Source: Latescibacteria bacterium UBA6620 (GTDB lineage Bacteria > Latescibacterota > UBA2968). From it: 14,691 nt of DNA. Positions 6,177-13,565 of the stretch are shown here, in pieces. Under the pieces are notes generated by a model. The model was not told the origin of the DNA, searched no databases, and was given only the letters and a program-made list of their open reading frames with translations. How positions within the stretch are numbered: the stretch's first letter is position 1; every line of letters starts with the position of its first letter. The position numbers and the translations under genes are program-made. The DNA lies in assembly GCA_002433075.1 (NCBI GenBank), contig DJHM01000014.1:1-14691 (forward strand), read 5' to 3'.

Positions 6177-6203
6177 TTTCGTGTGGTTCCTGTGGTTCGA
6201 AGT
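6177..6203. repeat. Nonamer array, three copies, touching a stop codon
   Basis: TTTCGTGTG, GTTCCTGTG and GTTCGAAGT follow one another with period 9. The last unit ends at 6203, within the TAA stop (6203-6205, minus strand) of PhyH 2. The family is the same as at 3822-3848. Confidence 0.55.
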
Positions 6204-7051
6204 TAGAGTTTCCCCACCGGCTCCCCCAGGTCTCTCGGGTTCCGCGGCCAATGGAACTTCTCCTCCCCGGTCAGCAGCGCGCGATGCTCATCCGACACCG
6301 TCTTCGCGAAGTCCGGATCCGGATCGTATCGGTTCCACGCCTGGAACATCGTCGGCATATATCCGCCCAGAATCAGCAGGCGATCCCTGTCAGACTTGAT
6401 GACGCCCGCTGAGTGCATCAGCGATTCGTAGAACAACAGGGTCGAGCCGGCGGGCGCCTCGACCTGATGGATCATCGACGGGTCCTCCATCGCAGCATCG
6501 ACGATGGCCTCACGGGACACGTCCGTTCCCACCTTGTGCGTCCCGGCGATGACCGTTGTCCCTCCGTCGTCCGGCCCCAGGTCGGTCAGGTTGGTCAACG
6601 CCTTGATAAATGAGAAGTGGTAGAGTCCTTTCTCCGTGTGGCTGTAGGCCGGGTTGATTCCCCTGTGGAATCCGAACCCCTTCTCTTCATCCTTCATCGG
6701 CCGCCGGATATGGGCGTCCGACTGCTGGAGTCGTGCAGGCCCGCCGATGATCTCTTCCGCCATCCCGACAATGAATGGATGCGTCAGGTAGTCGAAGTAG
6801 CACGGCGCCAGATGCGGCAGATTGTCAATCCGGAAAAATTCTTCCGTCGTGCTCGTGTTGAAACAGTTCGGCCCTGGAAGTTCTCCTGTACGACGGAAGT
6901 CCGCTTCGATGCTGTACGTCGTTTCCTTCAGCACCTCGACCTCATCGGTCGTCAGCACGTTCTCGACAATAACGTAGCCGTACACCTCGATATGGAGGCG
7001 CTGTGCCGGGGTCAACGCGGGGAAAGGCCTGGTTCTTGGTTCCGCACTCAT
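6203..7051 (-). CDS. PhyH-family oxygenase 2 with Gly in place of the metal-binding carboxylate
   Basis: The protein has 282 residues with the PhyH opening YGYVIVENVLTTDEVEVLK (24-42). The double-stranded beta-helix core reads FIKALTNLTDLGPDDGG then IAGTHK. The first metal ligand is His129 in GFHRGINP, but the position two residues on, normally Asp or Glu, is Gly131. Aligning it with PhyH 1 of this window (HRE; both lie 28 residues before the same Asp) confirms that Gly occupies the carboxylate site. Distal His213 (SLMHSAG) and Arg222/224 are kept. HxG/HxA is the pattern of Fe(II)/2OG halogenases such as WelO5 (HxG) and SyrB2 (HxA), so halogenase chemistry or loss of activity are both possible; His138-Thr-Glu140 could be an alternative pair. 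ATG 7049-7051 is chosen, with GAGGG 7 bases upstream; a TTG at 7120 is less likely. Confidence 0.83.
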   Translation of the reverse strand: MSAEPRTRPFPALTPAQRLHIEVYGYVIVENVLTTDEVEVLKETTYSIEADFRRTGELPGPNCFNTSTTEEFFRIDNLPHLAPCYFDYLTHPFIVGMAEEIIGGPARLQQSDAHIRRPMKDEEKGFGFHRGINPAYSHTEKGLYHFSFIKALTNLTDLGPDDGGTTVIAGTHKVGTDVSREAIVDAAMEDPSMIHQVEAPAGSTLLFYESLMHSAGVIKSDRDRLLILGGYMPTMFQAWNRYDPDPDFAKTVSDEHRALLTGEEKFHWPRNPRDLGEPVGKL

Positions 7052-7224
7052 CGATATGCCCTCGTCCTCGTGGAAAGCTGTTAACGACTCCGCAGATGAT
7101 AAGCGGAATCGGAGCCTCAATCCACCACCTTTGAGGTTTTCACCAGCGTTCCGCTCTGTTCCCTATTCACAGCTACACGCTGACTACGACCGTCTGTCAT
7201 TTCCACACGGACTCCGCCCGACCA

Positions 7225-7710
7225 GTGTACGCGATCGTTCTGACCCGTCCCCAGGGCGAATTCCACCCCTTCTGGCACGTCGTCCTCACTGTCGCGATGC
7301 CGCTGATAATGTCGGTCTATGCAGGGATTGCCCGAAAGGCAGCCGAAATGGCCATCGAAGGTGCGCGCGGCAACAAGGACGTCAAATCCCACGTCCCCCT
7401 GTCTGTCGGCTCTATCCACAATGACCTCACCGCCGCCGAAACCCAGTGGCGTGATATGGTCCGAATCGCAAACAACCTCGATTTCGACCCCAGCGAAGAA
7501 AACGCTCAGGCCATCCTGTCCCGAAAAACCAACGTCGCCAACGCCTGCATCTCCACGGTCGAGAAGGCGATGGAAGTCGTCGGCGGCCAAGGCTTCTTCC
7601 GCTCGTTCGGCCTCGAGCGGCTCTTCCGCGACGTCCAGGCCGCAAAGTATCATCCGCTCCAGGAAAAGGACCAGCACCAGTTCACCGGCGAATACCTGCT
7701 CAGGCCCTAA
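7225..7710 (+). pseudogene. Acyl-CoA dehydrogenase, C-terminal domain only
   Basis: Acyl-CoA dehydrogenases oxidise acyl-CoA thioesters with FAD and are normally about 380 residues. Here only the C-terminal helical domain remains, about 150 residues from FHPFWHVVLTVAMPLIM to the stop. It includes the conserved end GGQGFFRSFGLERLFRDVQA with KYHPLQEKDQHQF. The FAD- and substrate-binding N-terminal and middle domains are absent. The frame opens after a TGA near 7132 and has no ATG; GTG 7225 is the first possible start. Family similarity begins around 7245, so the break lies between the PhyH 2 start (7051) and there. The 3' end is intact and overlaps the convergent BCCT stop by 11 bp. It is most likely a remnant left by a rearrangement. 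Confidence 0.82.
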
Positions 7711-9229
7711 CCGCCTCCCTCTCTTGTGACTTGTCACTGGTCAGCCCTTTCAACAGACTCACGCCCACCAGCAGCAGGACTACGGCAAAAGGCAATCCCG
7801 TGATGATGACCCCCGTCTGAAGGGCTGCCAGTCCCCCTCCCCCTCCCAGAAGCAACACGGCGGCAACGACACCTTCCGTCACCGCCCAGAAAACCCGCTG
7901 AACCGTCGGCGGATCGGGATGTCCCCCGGCCGTGATGATGTCTATCACGAGCGAGGCCGAGTCCGAAGACGTAACGAAGAACAGCGTGATCACGACTACG
8001 CTCAGCGCCGAGGTCAGCGTAGCCCAGGGAAAGGTCTCGAGCAACACGAAGAGCGCGGTCGCCACGTTCGCATTCACGGCTTCCACAATGCCGCCGTCCC
8101 CGTAGAGCGCGGCGAAGAGAGCGCTGTTGCCGAAGACGGTCAGCCACACGAATGTCATCGTCGTCGGGACGACCAGAACACCGATCAGGAACTCCCGAAT
8201 CGTCCGCCCCTTCGAGATCCGGGCGATGAAGATCCCCACGAATGGCGACCACGCGATCCACCACGCCCAATAGAACACCGTCCATCCGTGCTGCCACTCC
8301 CCTCGGCTGTAGGCCTCCGTCCACAGGCTCAGTTTCGGCAGATGCGTCAGGTAGACACCCACGTTCTGAACGAGCGCATCTAGCAGTGCCAGCGAGGGCC
8401 CCGCAATCGCCACAAACACGAGCAGAGCCAGGGCGATCACCATATTCAACTGGCTGAGTCTCCGAATTCCTCGATCCAGTCCCAGCACAACCGAGACCGT
8501 TGCCATCGCCGTAATCCCTCCGATCAACAGGATCTGTTCCGTCGGCCCCTGAGAGATGCCTAACAGGAAATCCAGACCTGCGTTCACCTGCTGTGCGCCG
8601 AGGCCGAGCGAGGTCGCCAGGCCGAACAGCGTGGCCACAGCCGCGAGGATATCGATCAGATCTCCCACCCACCCGTGAATCCGGTCGCCCAGAAGCGGGT
8701 AGAATACGGAACGGATCGTCAAAGCCTGTCCACGGTTGTAGGCGAAGTAGGCCAGCCCCAGCGCCATCAACGCATAGAGCCCCCACGCGTGGAAACCCCA
8801 GTGGAAGTAGGTCACCGCCATCGCCAGCTCGGCCGCGGCCGCGGTTCGAGGTCCCCCCCACGGCGGCGATGAGAAATGATAGATCGGCTCCGCCACGCTC
8901 CAGAAGACCAGCCCGATTCCCATTCCCGCGCTGAACAACATCGCCACCCAACCCCACATCGTGAACTCGGGCTTCGCTGATTCACCGCCAAGCCGGATGG
9001 CCCCGTGTCGGCTGAAAATGATATAAACGACAAAGCCCAGATAGACATTCACCGAAGCCACGAAGAACCACCCCGCACTCGACGTGATGGAAGCCTGTGC
9101 AGCGTCGAACACGGACTTTATCTGTTCCAGGTTCAGGAGCGCGAAAACGACGAAAAGCAGGATCACGCCTGCGGATGTCCAGAATACCCTGGGATGGATG
9201 CGTAACTTCGACCCATTCTGCTCTGTCAT
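7700..9229 (-). CDS. BCCT-family betaine-type transporter
   Basis: This inner-membrane carrier takes up quaternary-ammonium compounds and has 509 residues with about 12 membrane helices. The glycine stretch GMGIGLVFWSVAEPIYHF (102-119) and the aromatic-box signature YWAWWIAWSPFVGIFIARIS (320-339) define the family. Glycine at the last position of GMGIG is the BetP-type state, while choline carriers tend to have Asp there; this favours Na+-coupled betaine uptake. The tail is short, without the long osmosensing C-terminal helix of BetP. ATG 9227-9229 is chosen, with AAGGG 6 bases upstream; the frame opens to 9277. The last 14 residues are unusual: LTSDKSQ is encoded exactly by three heptamer repeat units. 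The gene is divergent from the sugar isomerase and overlaps the acyl-CoA dehydrogenase remnant at its 3' end. Confidence 0.92.
   Translation of the reverse strand: MTEQNGSKLRIHPRVFWTSAGVILLFVVFALLNLEQIKSVFDAAQASITSSAGWFFVASVNVYLGFVVYIIFSRHGAIRLGGESAKPEFTMWGWVAMLFSAGMGIGLVFWSVAEPIYHFSSPPWGGPRTAAAAELAMAVTYFHWGFHAWGLYALMALGLAYFAYNRGQALTIRSVFYPLLGDRIHGWVGDLIDILAAVATLFGLATSLGLGAQQVNAGLDFLLGISQGPTEQILLIGGITAMATVSVVLGLDRGIRRLSQLNMVIALALLVFVAIAGPSLALLDALVQNVGVYLTHLPKLSLWTEAYSRGEWQHGWTVFYWAWWIAWSPFVGIFIARISKGRTIREFLIGVLVVPTTMTFVWLTVFGNSALFAALYGDGGIVEAVNANVATALFVLLETFPWATLTSALSVVVITLFFVTSSDSASLVIDIITAGGHPDPPTVQRVFWAVTEGVVAAVLLLGGGGGLAALQTGVIITGLPFAVVLLLVGVSLLKGLTSDKSQEREAVRA
7724..7744. repeat. Heptamer array inside the BCCT coding tail
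   Basis: The units TTGTGAC, TTGTCAC and TGGTCAG (plus-strand reading) have period 7 and belong to the family seen at 10348-10382. They make up codons for LTSDKSQ near the C-terminus of the transporter. Confidence 0.65.
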
Positions 9230-9282
9230 CTCGGACCCTTGTATTGACCTGCGTGCGTTGCAAGAAATGCCATTCACCCAAT

Positions 9283-9347
9283 GTAGCCCGTAAATCCAGG
9301 TTGGTCGACTTCTCGAATCAACCCCTGAAGCCAGGGGCCGGGCTTAC
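9283..9347. repeat. Structured palindromic element in the divergent gap
   Basis: GTAGCCCG (9283-9290) and CGGGCTTAC (9339-9347) are near-complementary ends. They enclose two hairpins: 9299-9308 with 9313-9323 (GGTTG and TCGA pairs), and CCCCTG with CAGGGG (9322-9337, loop AAGC). The two hairpins share two bases, so they are adjacent or alternative. This looks like a non-autonomous palindromic (REP/MITE-like) element. No clear promoter for either neighbour was recognised in 9278-9450. Confidence 0.5.
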
Positions 9348-9450
9348 TGTAGGACGTTGTGCTTTGCCGCACCCGTGGCTACCATAACTGCCCCTGCGCA
9401 CGCATCACGCTCTGCTGCTTTCGTTTGCATCCAACATTCGAGATCGTGCA

Positions 9451-10263
9451 ATGAAATTCGCCGTCTGCAACGAAGTCTTCAAGGATCGATCGGCCGCCGA
9501 AACTTTCGATGCGATCGCAGCCATCGGCTACGAAGGTGTCGAGATCGCCCCCTGGACCCTGGGCGCCCCGATCGACGAGCTCGACGACGCAACCATCGTC
9601 GCCGGCCGACAGGCCGCGGAAGCCTCCGGTCTCGATGTCGCCGGCATCCACTGGATCTTCGGACGTGAGTCGAAGTACCACGTCCTTGAGCCTGAAAAAC
9701 GTGAGGCGACCCTGGACGTCCTCGTCCGTGCCGTCGACATCTGCGGTGGCCTTGGCGGCGACGTGATCACTTTCGGATCCCCCTGGCAGCGAAACCGCCC
9801 TGATGGCGTCTCCGAAGAAGAGGCTTTGAAGACCGCCGCCAGCCTCCTGGGACACGACCGGATGCTCGACGCGCTGGCTTCGGCCAACGTCGTGTTCTGT
9901 TTCGAGCCCCTGTCCGAAGACCAGACCAACTTCGTCAACCGCGCCTCGGTCGCCGTCCGGCTCGTCGAGATGATCGACCACGCCAACTTCGGAACGATGC
10001 TCGACGGCTACAGCTTTACCTGGGAAGAAGACGACGTCGATACCCTGATTCGCACCTGTGGTTCTCACCTCCGCCATTTCCACGCCGACGACGAAACCAA
10101 GCGAGGCCCCGGACAGGGCGAGGTCAACTTCAAAGAGATTGCGTCCAGCCTAGCGGCCACGGGCTACACGGGTTGGACGAGCATCGAAGCCCACGATCAT
10201 TCCGCGGATCTGGAGTCACTCGCCAGGGGTTGGCTGGCCTACCTGCGAAACTGCTGGTCTTGA
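9451..10263 (+). CDS. Sugar phosphate isomerase/epimerase (xylose isomerase-like TIM barrel)
   Basis: A 270-residue single-domain TIM barrel of the AP-endonuclease-2/xylose isomerase-like superfamily, which catalyses metal-dependent isomerisation or epimerisation of sugars and inositols. The expected metal ligands are in order: Glu152 (CFEPLS), Asp185 (MLDGYS), His211 (RHFHADD) and Glu246 (SIEAHD). The N-terminal strand MKFAVCNEVF and the segment IGYEGVEIAPW are typical, and TNFVN before the Asp ligand is shared with tagatose-epimerase-like proteins. The substrate is not determined. Start ATG 9451 has only a weak GAG upstream. It is divergent from the BCCT gene, and the array-filled gap to the sialidase-like gene is 111 bp. 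Confidence 0.88.
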   Translation: MKFAVCNEVFKDRSAAETFDAIAAIGYEGVEIAPWTLGAPIDELDDATIVAGRQAAEASGLDVAGIHWIFGRESKYHVLEPEKREATLDVLVRAVDICGGLGGDVITFGSPWQRNRPDGVSEEEALKTAASLLGHDRMLDALASANVVFCFEPLSEDQTNFVNRASVAVRLVEMIDHANFGTMLDGYSFTWEEDDVDTLIRTCGSHLRHFHADDETKRGPGQGEVNFKEIASSLAATGYTGWTSIEAHDHSADLESLARGWLAYLRNCWS

Positions 10264-10266
10264 GCA

Positions 10267-10301
10267 GCGGTAGGCTGTCGGCGGTAGGCCGTGGGCGGTC
10301 C
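10267..10301. repeat. GC-rich heptamer array, five copies
   Basis: The units GCGGTAG, GCTGTCG, GCGGTAG, GCCGTGG and GCGGTCC have period 7 and begin 3 bp after the isomerase stop. The sequence is a different family from the array 46 bp further on. Confidence 0.75.
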
Positions 10302-10347
10302 GCCTTCACCTCCCTACCCCACAACACGACTCAAGCCCGCCTTTCAT

Positions 10348-10382
10348 TGGTCACTTGTCACTGATCACAGGTCAATGGTCAC
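10348..10382. repeat. Heptamer array containing a start codon
   Basis: The units TGGTCAC, TTGTCAC, TGATCAC, AGGTCAA and TGGTCAC have period 7. The ATG at 10375-10377 spans the junction of units four and five, so the array supplies both the leader and the first codons of the sialidase-like gene. Confidence 0.8.
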
Positions 10383-11625
10383 TGAAACCAGTCTCATCGA
10401 TGCAATCGAAACCGTCCCTGTCGTCACGAGCGACGGCCGGTGGCCGTGCAACCGTGAAGAGAGAGGGCCCGACCACTACTTCGCGATGTTCCCCGAGTGT
10501 CGCGATGATCCACGTCGAAACGACTTCGGCTCGGCCACTCGTCTCCCTCCCACCGAAGGCCGTGGAGGCGGGCTCTTCCCTGTTCTGTTGCATCTGGACG
10601 ATGGTCGGCTCTGTTGTGCGTTGCGGACCGGATCCGCCCACAGCGCAGACGCGAGCTCGGAGATCAGCCTCACCTTCTCGAGCGACCGTGGCCGCACGTG
10701 GTCCGACTATTCGGTCGTCGTGAAGGGCCGGCCGCAGGACGGTCTCGACTACCGGAATCAGAGCCTCGGCCATGCCATCGACGGCCAGCTTGTGCTCGCA
10801 TACGGGACGATCGGCGGCAGTTCGGACGTCGACTCGGGCGGGGACAACAGACGGATGGAGGCGATTCGGTCGCAGGACGATGGCCGGACGTGGTCCGATC
10901 CCGTCCCCATTGAGTTGCCACCCCGCACGTGGCTGAACCCGCACGGCCAGATGCGGCGCCTTTCGAACGGTACCCTCGTATTCAATGCACGTGGTGGCTA
11001 TCTGCCAGACGTTCTACGGGAGAACCCCGGGTTGCCCGATCGATTGAGCTTTATGTTTCGCTCATCCGACAAAGGCCTGACCTGGACGACCGGCAAGGGT
11101 ATTGCCGACGATGCCAGCGAAACCGGATTCGACTGCCACGACGACGCGCACTGGGTTGGCTACGTCCGCCAGAACGACCGGCCGAACCGGCTCGCCTGGT
11201 CGGATGACGGTGGACTGACCTGGGGGCGATGGTCCGAGTCGACGCCCGCCGGCTTTGAGCCCACAGACGAGGCTTACGAACACGCCGGCTCCTGGCGTCT
11301 CGTTAACGGAAAGTTCAACAAGCCTTCGCCGGGCAGCGTCACGATCATGCCGAACGACAATGTGCTTATCACCTACGGCTATCGTGCCTACCCGTTCGGC
11401 GTCCGGGCGATCGTCAGCCGCGACGGCGGCCGTTCTTTCGACATCCAGAACGAATACGTAATCAGCGACACTGCTTACTGCTGGGACTGTGGCTACCCCA
11501 GTACGGTCTGTTTTGAGGATGGTGAGATCGTCACGCTCGCCTATACGATCCAGGACATCGCCCATCCAGAATGGGGAACGTGTTGTCTCGCTTATCGCTA
11601 CCATCTCGACATATTCAACTTTTGA
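10375..11625 (+). CDS. Sialidase-like (BNR/Asp-box) beta-propeller protein
   Basis: The 416-residue protein has five Asp boxes (S-x-D-x-G-x-T-W): SSDRGRTW (102-109), SQDDGRTW (166-173), SSDKGLTW (230-237), SDDGGLTW (276-283) and SRDGGRSF (348-355). Their spacing of about 45-75 residues fits a six-bladed sialidase fold. Arg and Glu residues that could form a sialidase site exist, but I cannot assign the triad, so exo-sialidase activity is possible and not proven. No signal peptide is seen, so it may be cytoplasmic. The frame continues 28 codons upstream to 10291, but that stretch is translated repeat; ATG 10375 lies inside the heptamer array and has no Shine-Dalgarno site. The lipoprotein gene follows after 13 bp. 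Confidence 0.82.
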   Translation: MVTETSLIDAIETVPVVTSDGRWPCNREERGPDHYFAMFPECRDDPRRNDFGSATRLPPTEGRGGGLFPVLLHLDDGRLCCALRTGSAHSADASSEISLTFSSDRGRTWSDYSVVVKGRPQDGLDYRNQSLGHAIDGQLVLAYGTIGGSSDVDSGGDNRRMEAIRSQDDGRTWSDPVPIELPPRTWLNPHGQMRRLSNGTLVFNARGGYLPDVLRENPGLPDRLSFMFRSSDKGLTWTTGKGIADDASETGFDCHDDAHWVGYVRQNDRPNRLAWSDDGGLTWGRWSESTPAGFEPTDEAYEHAGSWRLVNGKFNKPSPGSVTIMPNDNVLITYGYRAYPFGVRAIVSRDGGRSFDIQNEYVISDTAYCWDCGYPSTVCFEDGEIVTLAYTIQDIAHPEWGTCCLAYRYHLDIFNF

Positions 11626-11638
11626 GCCCATTCCCGCG

Positions 11639-12010
11639 ATGTCTCCGTCCGTTCTCACACTCCTTGCGCTCGCGCTGCTCGTCTCCGGCTCGGGATGCAG
11701 TAATCACGACTCCGACCGATCGACCGTTATCCTCGACCAGATTCCGGCTGAATGCAAGACGATCGCCATCCGGTTCTCGCGACGGGCGCCCTACCACGGA
11801 AACCTCTCTCTCTGGAAACCCGTCGAAGACGGACGCATCGAAGCAAAGCTGGGTCCTGAGTTCGCCCCTCACCGATACGGCGTCGACGCCATCCACATCG
11901 AATGTCGCAACACGGACGGCGAGATCGAATGGATGATGGACAATCGTGAAGCGATCGCGATTGGGGCGGGTGAAAACGTGATCGACCGGACCCGATTCAC
12001 GACTAGATAG
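11639..12010 (+). CDS. Small putative lipoprotein
   Basis: The protein has 123 residues. The N-terminus has a hydrophobic stretch (VLTLLALALLVSG) ending in GSGC with Cys20, a plausible though not perfect lipobox because -3 is Gly. The mature part (about 103 residues) contains CKTIAIRFSRRAPYHGNLSLW and HRYGVDAIHIECRNTDGEIEW; no family is recognised. It would be anchored in a membrane facing the periplasm. It sits 13 bp after the sialidase-like gene and 8 bp before the M81 gene, which indicates cotranscription. The frame is open further upstream within the sialidase gene, but the signal peptide fixes the start at ATG 11639. Confidence 0.65.
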   Translation: MSPSVLTLLALALLVSGSGCSNHDSDRSTVILDQIPAECKTIAIRFSRRAPYHGNLSLWKPVEDGRIEAKLGPEFAPHRYGVDAIHIECRNTDGEIEWMMDNREAIAIGAGENVIDRTRFTTR

Positions 12011-12018
12011 GGCATCCC

Positions 12019-13509
12019 TTGTCTACGATCGCAGTGGGTTCCTTCATTATTGAATGCAATCACTTCGGTGGCGAGTTGGCTGACCTCGACACGTTCCGCC
12101 GGTACGATTATGTCACCGATGACGATGTCCTGAAGGTAAACGACGGTGCCGTGGGAGGGATGCTTCGGACACTCGAAGAGGCCGGTCACAGTGCCCACCC
12201 GCTTCTGGTGGCGTCCGCTTGCCCCAGCTCTCTTGTCACAGATACGGCCTACGACGAGATCAAATCACAGATGCTCGATCGCCTGCCGTCTAGCGTCGAT
12301 GGGGTGCTCCTCGCGCTACACGGTTCCTCGGCCTCCCAATCGATCGGCGATCTCGAGGGCGACCTGATCGAAGCCGTCCGACGCCAGGTGGGGAGTGCCC
12401 CCATCGTCGGCACGCTCGACCTGCACGCCCACGTGACCCAACAGATGATCGATCACTGTGACGCGTTGCTCGCGTGGGAGACCTATCCTCATCGAGATGC
12501 TTTCACGACCGGCGAGCGTGGGGCAGCCACGATCGTCGACATCCTCAGCGGCTCCCTGAAACCGACGATGGTCTCGGCGAAGGTCCCCGTACTCGTCAGC
12601 GGAATCCTCGGCCATACGGAGGGCGAGGGACCGTTCGCAGACGTGATGCGAGCGGCCAAACGAATCGAGCAAGACGATGCCACCGTATACAGCACGAGTG
12701 CGTTTCTCGTCCACCCCTATCTCGACGCAGCCGAAATGGGAGGCGGTGCCGTTGTCATTACCAACGACGATGAATCTTACGCGCAGAAGGTGGCTGTGGA
12801 TCTCGCCACCGACTACGGCAATCGACGCTTCGACCTCGAACCGGAGCTCGTCACCCCCGAGGCCGCAATCGCAGCATCTCGCTCGCTGGCCACGGGCACG
12901 ATCGTACTCGCCGAAACCGCGGATTGCTGCGGTGGCGGCGCTGCCGGCGACAGTGTTCACGGTCTTCGGGCCCTGCTGGAATACGCACCTGACGCATCAG
13001 CCTATGTACCGGTCGTCGATCCGGAAGCGGCCAACGTGTGCCATCGTGCTGACGCCGGCCAAACCGTCACGTTGTCGATCGGCCATCGACTCGATGAGAA
13101 ATGGGGTATACCCATCGAGACAGAAGCGGTCGTACACGAGCTGACCGATGGCCGATTCACCTACAGTGGTGGAATCTGGGACGGTCGCGAGGCCGAAATG
13201 GGACCTTCCGCGCTCGTTGAAATCGGGAGTACCCTCGTCGGCATCAGCTCCCATCCGACCTATGAATGGGCGGGCGAGCAACTCCAGCACTTCTACGTTG
13301 ACTACCGTCAGGTCCGATTCGTCGTGGCCAAGAACCCGATGAACTACCGAATAGCCTTCCCGGAGGCTTTGGAGGCCTTCGTGCTGGACACTGCGGGGCC
13401 AACTCCACCGACCTGTCGACACCTGCCCTACAAACACGTGGAGAGGCCTTATTACCCTGCGGATGAAGCCCAACCGGTGGTAAGGGTCTACCGAAAGCGT
13501 CGCGATTGA
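12019..13509 (+). CDS. M81-family metallopeptidase (MlrC-like)
   Basis: The 496-residue protein is full length for the MlrC family, named for a zinc enzyme that cleaves linear microcystin; most members have unknown substrates. The N-terminal domain opens with TIAVGSFIIECNHFGG and holds the metal site: Asp134 and His136 in GTLDLHAHVT, and His158 in WETYPHRDAF. LALHGSSAS (98-106) and the D-x-EGD motif (111-115) are also typical. The C-terminal domain motif normally read as DNPGGG is DCCGGGAAGDS here (302-312). The start is TTG 12019, with AGGG 7 bases upstream, 8 bp after the lipoprotein stop; no ATG gives a better N-terminus. It is probably cytoplasmic and possibly removes peptide-like or N-acyl substrates. 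The operon context suggests work with the sialidase-like protein, which is inference. Confidence 0.88.
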   Translation: MSTIAVGSFIIECNHFGGELADLDTFRRYDYVTDDDVLKVNDGAVGGMLRTLEEAGHSAHPLLVASACPSSLVTDTAYDEIKSQMLDRLPSSVDGVLLALHGSSASQSIGDLEGDLIEAVRRQVGSAPIVGTLDLHAHVTQQMIDHCDALLAWETYPHRDAFTTGERGAATIVDILSGSLKPTMVSAKVPVLVSGILGHTEGEGPFADVMRAAKRIEQDDATVYSTSAFLVHPYLDAAEMGGGAVVITNDDESYAQKVAVDLATDYGNRRFDLEPELVTPEAAIAASRSLATGTIVLAETADCCGGGAAGDSVHGLRALLEYAPDASAYVPVVDPEAANVCHRADAGQTVTLSIGHRLDEKWGIPIETEAVVHELTDGRFTYSGGIWDGREAEMGPSALVEIGSTLVGISSHPTYEWAGEQLQHFYVDYRQVRFVVAKNPMNYRIAFPEALEAFVLDTAGPTPPTCRHLPYKHVERPYYPADEAQPVVRVYRKRRD

Positions 13510-13510
13510 G

Positions 13511-13528
13511 CCACGAAGACCCAGAAGC
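13511..13528. repeat. Worn nonamer pair after a stop codon
   Basis: CCACGAAGA and CCCAGAAGC with period 9 begin one base after the M81 stop. On the other strand they resemble the TTTCGTGGT family of 3822-3848. The match is weak. Confidence 0.35.
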
Positions 13529-13565
13529 AGTTTCTCCCACCCGCGTATAGTCCTACCTTGCCCGT

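Noticed and set aside
7052..7120. TTG start at 7120 extending PhyH 2 by 23 residues
   Set aside because: ATG 7051 has a ribosome site, and the extension has no PhyH-like sequence.
7117..7737. Minus-strand frame of 206 codons over the acyl-CoA dehydrogenase remnant
   Set aside because: The plus-strand reading has clear acyl-CoA dehydrogenase motifs; the opposite frame has none.
7734..8957. Long minus-strand frame of 407 codons
   Set aside because: It is an alternative frame of the BCCT gene, Arg/Gly/Asp-rich, with no domain; GC-rich coding DNA gives such shadows.
10291..10374. Upstream extension of the sialidase-like gene
   Set aside because: The 28 extra codons are mostly translated heptamer repeat and spacer.
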